Source: Rhytidiadelphus loreus (taxonomy: Eukaryota; Streptophyta; Bryopsida; Hypnales; Hylocomiaceae). From it: a DNA stretch of 64,000 nucleotides. Numbering within the stretch: the first letter of the stretch is position 1; each line of letters opens with the position of its first letter. Where the stretch lies: NCBI GenBank assembly GCA_947034895.1, contig OX344763.1:71567093-71631092 (forward strand). Reading direction: 5' to 3'. The position numbers were made by a program, and so were the translations under genes. Below, one piece after another: positions 21,581-31,466 of this stretch. The notes under the pieces were generated by a model that saw only the letters and a program-made list of their open reading frames with translations, was not told where the DNA came from and made no database searches.

Positions 21581-21755
21581 ATCAACTCGAGCCGAGTTGA
21601 ATGCTAGCAGGAGGTTAATAAGTCAAATATTTATAGTAGCTAGGAATTCCAACATCAATTCAGGATGTAATCAAATCGACTAAATTGAATGATACAGGAT
21701 TTAAATAATTCAAACATTATGAACACAAGATAAGTTCAACTCGGCCCGAGTTGAA
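21581..21755. repeat. two palindromes in gene B intron 1
   Basis: 21581-21601 (ATCAACTCGAGC then CGAGTTGAA) and 21735-21755 (TTCAACTCGGCC then CGAGTTGAA), with a decayed third copy near 21670-21690. The homologous gene A intron has 10704-10732. Confidence 0.65.
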
Positions 21756-21768
21756 TTGCATTGCTTAC

Positions 21769-23208
21769 CCTGAACCGCTTCTGGTTGTTCATGTCTTTTA
21801 TAGACTTGCGAGGCCTATCTGCGGCCCTGCCCAACTCCGTGGGCTTTTTGTCCGGAGGAGGGCAACCCATCTTCTCCCAGACAAATCTGGCTCCCATGAT
21901 GTTTGTGGCCCACGTCGGCATGAAGTTCTGAAAATGATTCACCCGATTGTAGTACGCGGAGATTTTCCTGATGACGTGATCGTCCTTGTTCCACACCACG
22001 AAATACTCCCACGACTTAAACTTCTCTGCCTTCGCTTTAATCGCAGGCATCTGCTACATGCGTTTCGATGCAGCTACGGTGTGTTGCCCATTCACCATCC
22101 AGAAATGCATATCCTTGATTTCCTCAAAGGTCTACGGCTTGCTTCTCAGGTTCTGGGACATGACGCACAACGTCATTTTTTTGTCGGGGTTTGGCATATT
22201 CAACAAGAAGTTCAGAGACCTCATTATTCCCTACTCTTCAAGGCTCCGGATGTTCAAGTTCTCGGGTGGCGTCTCTAACTTCTCAAGCGGAATGATGAAC
22301 TTCATCCCGATTGTCGGCACATACGAGTCAGTGCACTCTTTCCAATAGGCCTCGTATGTCCGGTTAGAGTCTTCAAAGTCTATTTCCTTGACGTCTCCAC
22401 CCAGGTCCTTCGGAATGTCTGTAAGGTCCGACACCATACTCTCATCACGTTGATGAGATGTCCCGGCCTTGGCTGTGCCCTTGGTGGCTGCTCTCTTGCT
22501 TCCAGACGGAGGGGTCGGTAATGGGTTACCTCTGGCAAACTTTTCAGTTTGCTTAAGCCTCGTGTGACTCCGCCTTGTTCCTGGTGTCCCGATTGCCAGA
22601 GAACTGGTACTGGGGTTCTGACTACTGTAGTCTCTAACCATAAAGGTTGGTCTCATGTCCTTCTTCTTCTGCATTAAGAGCACATGACCCTTCTCGAAGT
22701 CCAGCTTCAAATGGTTCAGCCGGGACAGGAGAGTTTTTGGTGCCAGGGGTGCGCCGTTAGTTGCCACCCACTTCTTCTGGTCGATGGCGGTTTGGATTGG
22801 TGCTATGAGGTCCTCATAGTCAATGTCCATCAAACTCCGGAGATACTCGGAGATGCTGAAAATTGTCTTGCGCGCATCGACCTTGTAGGAGAATATGTAG
22901 GGTTTCTCCTGCTCGGGGTCCAACGTCTCGTAGGATACGAATATGACTCCACCTGGTCCACTGTTGAACTCCGTTATGGACTCTGTGAGAGATATGGGTA
23001 GGGTGGCTTCGGACCTTCTGAACTTTGTCCTAAAAGCCAAATGATTGGTCATGGGCACTAGGACAACGGTCCAGTACTCCACTTCATGGGGATCCTACCA
23101 CTCCCAGCACTCTCCCAGAATCATGTCATTGATGAGATCATCGACTTGTTCCGGGGGTATATCGTACTACTTGTATGTTGCTTGGAGCTTTGATTTCTGG
23201 CCTTCCAT
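21769..23208 (-). CDS. gene B exon 1, unknown N-terminal domain with GQHTVAASK
   Basis: This covers 480 codons with no frameshift but five TAG codons (23167-23169, 23095-23097, 22231-22233, 22132-22134, 22054-22056). The start is ATG 23208 (MEGQKSKLQATYK). Blocks shared with gene A are VEYW, NLNIRSLEE, KKMTLCVM against KQTLCVM, VNGQHTVAASK, and YYNRVNHFQ. A Ser/Gly/Arg-rich region lies between (about 22450-22620). The donor after TTCAGG is at 21769. The ATG lies 42 bases from the nearest palindrome (23251-23271). No family is recognised. The NGQHTVAASK block recalls ParB/sulfiredoxin-type loops. Confidence 0.55.
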
Positions 23209-23250
23209 GTCTGCAATTTTATCAACGATTATTATGTCAATTCCAGTATA

Positions 23251-23806
23251 TTTAACTCGAGTCGAGTTGAATTTCTCGACGTACGTGGTTCTTGGTACAT
23301 ATATCGTATTTCATTTTCTTATTTCTCTTGTATTTGACTCGGATTTGTACTTTCAACTCGGCTCGAGTTGAATATGACTGTGAATGTTTGTTTTTGTCTT
23401 CACGAATTGGTTTTACTCTGACAGATTTTATGGTCTCGATGTCTTTGGATTGCAGTTTGTCATCTTAATTCAACTCGGCTCGAGTTGAATTACCACGAAT
23501 TGCGTGGGTGCCATAATTTTATTTCATGTTTTATGTGATTTATCTCGACCCGAGTTGAATTGTGTCATTAATGTATTCTATTTTCACGTTTAATTTACCT
23601 TATTTCAGTATTTATTTTTATTCTAGTCGAATTAGGAAGACCTTCATCCTATTTTTACCCATTTAATTTATTTCTGGAGGCCGATATCTCAATTATTCGT
23701 GCAATTCAACTCGGCTTGAGTTGGTTTTCAGTGAGGGGTCTGCTTTTTTTAGTGCTCTTTCGCCTCTTTGGGGGTTCTATCGAGTTGAAATGACATCGAG
23801 TTGAAA
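23251..23806. promoter_or_regulatory. palindrome cluster upstream of gene B
   Basis: Copies at 23251-23271, 23352-23372, 23469-23489, 23539-23559 and 23705-23724, plus two half sites CGAGTTGAAATGACAT at about 23780-23806. The consensus is TTCAACTCG, three bases, CGAGTTGAA. Spacing between copies is about 70-165 bp. The cluster starts 42 bases upstream of the gene B ATG, so it may be operator or transposase-binding DNA covering the promoter. Confidence 0.65.
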
Positions 23807-25734
23807 TGACATAGACGACAAGTAACAATCCTGCAGCTCTGTCGAAACTGAACAGCGTGGAACTTTGGTTACAAGGAATTTGAAGGATCCTAAACCCTAT
23901 TGCCAAATTTCAAGTGACCATGGCAAAAAAGCAGGGAGAAATTACTCAAAATAAGAGACATTGATTTCAACAAGTGCAACACATTCCAACAAGTGCAATA
24001 CATTCCATCAAAACAGAATGCAACACATTCAAACAAGTGCAGCACAAAATGCAATGCAATGGAACACAAAATGGTACAGAAAATGAAACACAGAAAGAAA
24101 ACAACACAAAACAAATGCAAACAATTTCAGATGAAAACTAAACAACAACCATGCTCAAATGTGCAAGAAACAACGAAATGCAATTCCAAAACTAGAAACC
24201 CTAAACCACAAATTCTACTCAACCGCAAATTCTGCAGAAATGGAAGGAGCATACCTGAAATATGGAACTATATATCGCCGCTCACAAAGCGCGACCTCAC
24301 AGAGCTTCAAAGCGCGAGCTCACATAGCTTGGCACTTGTCTCCGAAAGACCGAAACTCGCAAGCACTCGTCTCCGAAACCCGCAAACCCAAAGCGGATCA
24401 AACAAGCTCACTCACGGAAACTGAATGGTGCGAAGGCGGATCACAGAAGGTCACTCACGGAAACTGAATGCGGATCAAACAAACTCACTCACGGAAATTG
24501 AATGGTGCGAAGGCGGATCACAGAAGGTCACTCACGGAAACTGAATGGTGAGCCCTACACTTAAAAAAACAAACCCTAAAGCGTCGCCCAATCCTTCAAA
24601 TACGTCGCAGAACTCCGCAGTAGATGACTGAAAACACAAAACTAGTCGCGAAACACGAAACCGCGAAACACTATACAAACCCTACATCAAGCAAGCACAA
24701 AACACGTCGCGGAAAATGAGAGGCAAAACCCCAGTCTCCAGGCAGAGTCCAGTTTCGGGGAGGGGTCCTGGAATCTAGGCCCTCCATGGCAATCGACCGT
24801 CCGGATCGAAGATTGAATCTAGGCCCTCCATGGCAATCGAGCGTTCGGATTGAAGATTGTTGTCTCCAACGCATTCAGCCTTCAAATATGGCAGGATATA
24901 AGGTAACATGCTCTAAATGTGCCCAATTTCTTTAAACCGCCCCTATTTTTAGGTGGAAAATGGAGATGGCGTGATCTTTAAGCCCTAAACGTTCGGATTC
25001 ATCTCCAAAATTCACAATTTGAGAAAAAACATTATGAACTACAATTTGGAAGAATATTTTGGAATTGGTATACAAATGGAAGTTCTACATTTTGATTTTT
25101 TAATTCTATCCGTACGGTTAGATCTACTAATGCTATCACCAATTTTTTTCTATAAATTTTGAAAAGGAAATTTCAGAATTCATTTTAAATTGAATTACAA
25201 GTAAAATTTTATCATTTTTTGAATAAAACTTCTTGGAATGGATTTGAAATAAGGTTCTGTTTATGTTGTGATTTTTTGAAGTTTTTGTGACCTTTACAAC
25301 TTTGACCTTGTTTTGGCACATCTAGTTTTGAACTAAAGTTAATGCAATTTGACCACTTGACATACTTTCACATTTGTAATTTCAGAAATGTATATATTCT
25401 AGTAAGACCAAATCCAACCAATAGATAGGACAAAAAATTAGGGTGACTTTCATAAAGTATCACCAAAAATTAGGATGACTTCCATCGAAGCAGAAATGAA
25501 ACAGAAACAAGGATTAGAATTTGTTCATCGTCCAGGAAATGGACGTCAAAGCGCTCTAGGGTGAAATGGACCACTTTAGCAATTGAATGCATCAAGGAAT
25601 TTTTTTTTAATTGATTCTTATTATAAAAAAATTATACTATTGATCTGTATAAATAATGGAAGTTATAAAATCTAAGATTAAAATATGAATAGTCTTAGTA
25701 ATAGTCTTTGGAGTATTTTGTCTTTAAGAGTATT
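23807..25734. other. non-coding central part of the 19-kb element
   Basis: No gene. It contains two short tandem duplications: a 77-bp unit at 24393-24469 and 24470-24546, and a 44-bp unit at 24771-24814 and 24815-24858. AT-rich sequence follows. Confidence 0.6.
24393..24546. repeat. 77-bp tandem duplication
   Basis: GCGGATCAAACAAGCTCACT at 24393 recurs at 24470 with two differences. Each unit itself holds two CTCACGGAAACTGAAT words. Confidence 0.85.
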
Positions 25735-27460
25735 TATTAGATCCCTAAGTTTAGGAGTAATTGCAACTTGCTCTAAGTGCTTCTTTTTTTTGTAAAGTGA
25801 ATTTCATGACTCCATATTTTATTGGACATAAAAGTACAGGGCAAGGTCCTTGCCCGAATATTTCATTTCAAATTCAAAGTCATTCAAAGTGACCACCAAT
25901 AGCATATTTTTTGGATTCATGAGTTTAAGAATAATTGCAACTTGTACCACGTGATTCTACATTTTTTTTACGTGAATTCCATGATCTTATGTTTTATTGG
26001 ACATGAAAGTACAGGGCAAGGTTCTTGCCCTGTCTATTTGATTTTGCGGACAAGGTCATTCAAAGTGACCATTACTTGCATATTTCTTTGAATTCGTGAG
26101 TTTAAGAATAATTGCAACTTGCCCTACGTGTTTGTATAGGGTTTTTTACGTGAATTCCATAAATTCATTTTTTTTGCACATTTTTTTGGACATTTTGAAT
26201 TAGGACATGTAAAGTTTTAATGGGTATTTTTTATTGACGATCTAAACAATTGTACCTCTTATGTAGTCTATTTACATGTCATAAATAATTTATTTAAACT
26301 GAAGTCTTATTTTTTTGAACAAAAATTCTACATACTTCTTTTTTAATGTAGGTAAAAAGGACAAAACAAAATAGTATAAATGTACTAGTGTACTAATGAG
26401 TATTAACCTCTAAATGCCCGAGGCATGAAAATATGTTGTTTCCAAATTTTTTTTAGGTACCTACTTCCTAGCCAATTTGCTATTTTTAGAAGTTTATAAT
26501 TTTTAAATGTTCTTCTTGATTTCCGTAAACTAAGTGTTCCGCGCTTTTGAAAATGAGTTTCAAATACACTAGATCTTTGAGAGAAAATCACATTCTAAAT
26601 TCATTTCAAAAAGTTGTAGAGTGAATTTGGAAATGTCGTATATTCATTTGGGTTATTCAAGTTAGGCCCGTTCACCTCTTATATTTTTTGTCATTAACTT
26701 TTTTAGATTTGACTTGCAAATAAGACTTCAATTCCTTTTTGCAATTTTAGCACCCTCATAATCAAACATTATAATCTTTCACTCCATAAGTGAAATTGTT
26801 GTGCTTTCTTTTCCTAGGCAATGTCTAACAAGTTTAGTTTGAATTTGTACGGGTACAATTCCTAAAAAATCGTAAGATTTTATCAAAATGTTGGCATTTT
26901 GTTCAATTTAGAGCAATTTTCAGTAAGCTGAAAACACAAAAATTGAAACTTGCAATATATGTTTCCCATTTTTTTTTGAAGTGTATTTCATAACTTTATA
27001 ATTTGGAGGACATTAAAGTATAGCGCCACATTTGTGTTCTAATTTTTAATTTCAAGTACAACATCATTTAGTTGACTAACTATAGAATTTTTTTGGATTT
27101 TTGGATTTATTTATAATTAGAACTTGCACCATATGTTTCCCATTTTTTTTTATGGAATTCATGAATAATTGGGGGGACATTGAAGTACCTAGCCAGCTTT
27201 GAGTTCTAATTTTTAATTTCACGTGCAACGTCATTCAATTGATTAAGTATTTTTTGAGGATTCTTTAGTTTATTAATAATTGGAACTTGCACCATAATTA
27301 TGTTTTCCATTTTCTTTTTACGTGGAATTCATGACTTTGTAATTTGGGGGACATTGAAGTACAAGGCGAACTTTGTGTTCTAAGTAATTATTAATTTCAT
27401 GTACATTGTCATTCAATTTATTAAGTAATGTTTTGGAATTCTTGACTTTTTGAATAATTG
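25735..27460. repeat. diverged AT-rich satellite, ~175-bp period, in two blocks
   Basis: Anchor TAATTGCAACTTG lies at about 25761, 25935 and 26112, with GACATRAAAGTACAGGGCAAGG downstream in each unit. A second, more diverged block repeats AACTTGCA at about 26946, 27121 and 27294, with GACATTRAAGTA downstream. Period 173-177 bp. The middle (26200-26930) is AT-rich without clear repeats or genes. Confidence 0.65.
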
Positions 27461-27465
27461 GAGTT

Positions 27466-27835
27466 GAATGGGTCCAGCACACGCAATTATACATTTTTTT
27501 GGGGTTAGGGAGTGTTTTCGCACTCCCTAACCGGATGGACCCCCAATAATGGAGGTTGAATTAGTCTTCCGTAGCACCATTTCTCCAAAAGATTTTGGAG
27601 TTGAATGGGTCCAGCACACACAATTATACATTTTTTTTGGGTTAGGAAGTGTTTTCGCACTCCCTAACCGGATGGACCCCTAATAATGGAGTCCGAATTA
27701 CTGTTTCCCAGCACCATTTCTCCAAAATAGTTTGGAGTTGAATGGGTCCGGCACATACAATTATACATTTTTTGGGGGTTACGAAGTGCGAAAGCACTCC
27801 CTAACCAGAGGCACCCCTGATAACCGAGGCGCAGT
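27466..27835. repeat. three tandem ~136-bp units each with a 12-bp-stem hairpin
   Basis: Each unit begins TTGAATGGGTCC and contains a hairpin of GGTTAGGGAGTG and CACTCCCTAACC around a 6-base loop: 27503-27532 (perfect), 27640-27669 (one mismatch), 27777-27806. Loops are TTTTCG, TTTTCG and CGAAAG. The last is close to the reverse complement of the first. Confidence 0.8.
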
Positions 27836-29650
27836 TAGTATTCTCTAAAATAATTAATGTCACACATAATATATGCTAATACCATAACCATAATAAATTC
27901 ACCATCAAAAACGCTAGAATTTAAATCTTCGTTAAATGAATTACACCAAACAACTAATTCTGTGATGGTTTAAAATGTAGCACTCTAAGATTACTGATTT
28001 TATGCACACTTTTTATTCAATAATTACTTGGTGTAATTGAATAGCACTATTCGCATTTTTAATCTTAGCTTTTATCTCTAACTTCCATTATTAATACATT
28101 GTAGTACTAGGTACTCTTAAGAAGAAAAGAAATGAACATTCAAGAGTATTCAAAAGCGATAAAGAAAATCTTGTAAACTATGATAGGGATAGGGAAGGTT
28201 TATGGATAGGTAACGTCATAATCATGAAATTTAAAAACTGATTTTTGTCATACCTTCACAATAGTCATGACTATATGTGAAATATTAAGAATCCTACATT
28301 TCATGGAAATATAAATCCGTAGACTCTTTAAAGGTTTCACATTCAACCTTTCGATTGATTTTCATTGTATCCCTTACAAGGAATTGAAGTGTGCCTCAAT
28401 GTAAATGACACATGGGGTACATCATAATGAGGTTTTCCAAACACTCATTGAACTCAAGTGCTACATTTATGGGGTTTTAAAAACACTCATGTTAGTGAAA
28501 GCCAAATGAGGATTATTTGAAGGCATGGCCTAATGTTATATTCCAAGTAACTACTAGTAGGTATTCATGAGCAATCATATAAATTTTGTATGAGTGCTTC
28601 CATTGTTTTTAGTGTTCCAATAATGGGATTGCCATGAAAGAACATAAATTTCACAACATGATTTTTTTTTAAATGCATTTCATATACTACAATGATTCAT
28701 TTTATAGTATATTGTTGTCGTTCTACATGTTAAAAGTACATGTACAGACTTATGATTCTTCTATGAACCTCAAATATTTTAATTCGGTATTATAGGTTAA
28801 TGTAGTGATTAAAGTATTTGGAATACTTGTAACTTTTACATCTTTTTTCTACATTCTATAACGTAGAAATACTACACTCACATACCTAAATAAGGAGTTT
28901 AGGGATACTAGACTCACATACAAAATCTTTTTTTTAAAAGACCTATGATCCTCTATATTTTTTAAGTGCCTGAATTTTAAATTCAAACAAATGAATATGG
29001 GAAAGAAGAAAAAATACAATTTGTAGAAGTTATAAACCATCTGAAGACCTTTGGTATATGATACTTTTAGGATTGGATTGTGCATAAAAATTTGAAGCCT
29101 AAATAGAAATCAAACATGATTTCAGAAAACCATCACTTATGTTTTAAGTTACTTCAAGTATTCTACATTCTATCATATTAATATGAAAAAGAAAGAAAAA
29201 TATAGAGGATCATGGCTCTTTTGAAGTAATATGAAGATTTTCAATTCTTATAAATTTGTTGACTATGAAAAAAATATGAAGCCTATATGGACTGTGGAAT
29301 ACTTATAATTCACTATTTATGTATTGTCACGTACGTATACAACCCACATCTAAATGATTCCAACAATTATAAATCCTTAGGATATTTGTTTCTTCCATAT
29401 CGTTTTCGTTCATTCATATACAAATTCCATGAGTTCATCATTTTGTAAGTCTCTTAGATCATTTCAATTCTCCAAAATATTTGCATGATGTCAAGAAATT
29501 GCTACAAAGTCTATGTTACGATTTTTTATTACCAAGAACATTTCAATTCTCCAAATATTTGCATGAATATCAAGAAATTGCTAGAAAGTCTATGTTACGA
29601 TTTTTTTTTAACAAGAACATGTGTATTCTAAATTATGGAGACCTTGAATC
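27836..29650. other. AT-rich stretch without recognised features
   Basis: I see no coding potential. A ~95-bp segment near 29450-29530 is repeated with changes at about 29537-29610 (TTTCAATTCTCCAAA... TTGCTACAAAGTCTATGTTACG). Confidence 0.5.
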
Positions 29651-29654
29651 CAAG

Positions 29655-29682
29655 AACCAGAACCCTAAACCCTAAACCCTAA
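29655..29682. repeat. short telomere-like run
   Basis: CCCTAAA-type units in series (AACCCTAAACCCTAAACCCTAAG). Only about three units, so it may be chance or a remnant. CCCTAAACCCT also occurs at 35184-35195 and 35250-35262. Confidence 0.5.
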
Positions 29683-30635
29683 GATCATCCATTCAAAAAA
29701 GGACCAGCATTTTCGGCACTCCATAAGGTCAAGAAGGACTGAACTTGCATTCTGAAAAGGACTCAACAGTCGCTTTCCCTAATTCCAGTCCACGTTAAAT
29801 GTACGGATCCTAAACCAGGAATGTGTTTACTTTCCGGCACTATTCATCAGCATCTTATAGGGAAAAGATATTCCTCTCCAAATTTGGCCCGCGACTTTCA
29901 ACGGTAGCCGTTTCAAATGACTTCCACCTTTTCCCGCTGAAAATATCCCGCCCATGTGCGATGCTGTATCTCCTCAGCAGCGAAACTTTTCCGTGCCATT
30001 CTTGAGTTCGGCATTTGTGTCTCCAGCCAGTATTCTTCACGCCGTTCATCGAGGTTCGCTGCTTTCTTCTAACGTTGCCTTCCATTTTGATGATTTTCGT
30101 CCATTTCTATAGCTCTCATTGACACGCTAGTGTATGGGGTTTGACTGAACGGCTGCTCATTCTCAGTTCGGGAATTGTGGTAGGTTTTCAGATCTCGAAG
30201 TGAATGCATTGTACCACGCAAAGGTTTCGCATTGCGTGATTGAACATTTATGTTTTCCAGTGCTCTTGTCAGGTGTCGGAATGGGAGATTGCAGCGTAGA
30301 ATTTACAGAACTCTCATTGCATTTTTCCAACTCCCATTGCATTCTTCCAATCCCTCACACAGTATTGTACGCATCATACCGCACAGTGGTTTCGCGATGC
30401 TTGAGTGAAAGCTACGGTTTTGGAGTACTCTGACGAAGCCTCGTAATGGATATGGCACTAAAATATTACTCCATTTGCATTATGGGTTTCCAATCCTTCA
30501 CATTGTGTGTATGGTGGACTTCACGTAATACTCACAAAGTAGTTTTTAGTCCTCCGATAATTACTCCGGGTTTTCCGGAAGAATGATTATTAATCGTGAA
30601 TCATATAAATTCAATCCAAGAATTTTAGTCTGAAA
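29683..30635. other. non-coding stretch upstream of the DUF7869 gene
   Basis: No gene is supported. It is less AT-rich than its left side. The repeated phrase TCCAATCCCTCACA...GTA and CGCA.TGCGTGA-like words occur but form no clear array. Confidence 0.4.
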
Positions 30636-31464
30636 TTCAACTCGACTCGAGTTAACAACATCACCACAGCTTAACAGTAATGAATAACTCTGTATCCAGT
30701 TCAACTCGGCTCGAGTTGAATATCTCCTCCCCTAATGAATTTAATATATTAACTGTAATTAAAAAATATAAATGCACCACTGTTTACGTACTATTTAACT
30801 CGGCTCGAGTTGAATAGATACCTTCAGATTCTGATCTTGTTTCCGTGAAAAAAGATGTTGATAATACCCATCCTTGATACTTGTTAATGGATCTCCTCTT
30901 TTAACTCGACTCGAGTTGAAAGGCTGTCCTGTATATTGTGATGTAATGATGGTTATTAGGGATATGAATTTGTTTACAATCTTAATTAAATGAAGATTGT
31001 ACGGATTGAACTATGACACCTAGATAATAATTTATAATCAGTGACTGTAATGGTCAGCATGTGAGTGACGATTCTAACTTTACAGTTTCTAGATATGTGA
31101 CTCTCAGATTGTTTTCATTTCAAATGATTTTTTAACTCGATGCGAGTTGAACCTTGAAATCATATTCATTCCTTTGAATCTTTAAATTTCAAAATATTCA
31201 TCGAGGACATTCATACTTCAGGGATACAGGAAAGAATGGACACAATATGAATAAATAACATTATTATTGTTTTTTGTACCTGGATATCTAGAGTAGAAGT
31301 GTTTTTTTGGCTGAGGTTAGTTTTTTTTTTTTCTGAATTCCGGTGTTTGATGATTTATTTTTCTGTACAGAAGATTGTGTTCGTATTTATGAACTGGTAT
31401 TCTATTATTCGAAGGTTTGAATGGTTTCATTATTGTCTGGTAATTCAACTCGGGCCGAGTTGAA
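30636..31464. promoter_or_regulatory. palindrome cluster upstream of the DUF7869 gene
   Basis: Copies at 30636-30656, 30700-30720, 30794-30814, 30900-30920, 31131-31151 and 31444-31464, with the same consensus as upstream of gene B. The last copy ends two bases before the ATG at 31467, so it covers the translation start of the first open frame. It may act as an operator, or the real start may lie further in. Confidence 0.65.
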
Positions 31465-31466
31465 TT

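Larger units (their letters stand above)
16044..23208 (-). pseudogene. gene B: paralogue of gene A with FCP1-like domain, decayed
   Basis: The ATG at 23206-23208 opens the frame and the conserved tail YSRGPEILKA ends at TAG 16044-16046. Coding blocks are, in order, 21769-23208, 19733-21540 (with a hAT insertion), about 18585-19602, a poorly defined small exon near 18114-18371, FCP1-like about 17240-17915, about 16572-16850, and 16044-16469. Ten in-frame TAG, one TAA and a frameshift in a G run (about 17194-17201) are present. Introns carry a 21-bp palindrome. The same architecture in gene A supports a real ancestral protein of roughly 1,500 residues. Family unknown apart from the FCP1-like part. 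It may be a DNA-binding and regulatory protein of the transposon. Confidence 0.6.

Noticed and set aside
19733..23208. TAG read as glutamine (altered genetic code)
   Set aside because: Tempting because genes A and B have many TAG and very few other stops. However, at least two TAG lie where the paralogue has Trp, other genes in the window end in TAG, CAG is used freely for Gln, and gag-like and DUF7869 frames also contain TGA and TAA.
23993..24467. Open frames at 24.0-24.5 kb as genes
   Set aside because: They arise from the 77-bp tandem duplication and low-complexity A-rich DNA. No homology pattern or splice context.
29655..29682. Chromosome end or internal telomere
   Set aside because: Only about three CCCTAAA units, flanked by ordinary sequence on both sides.
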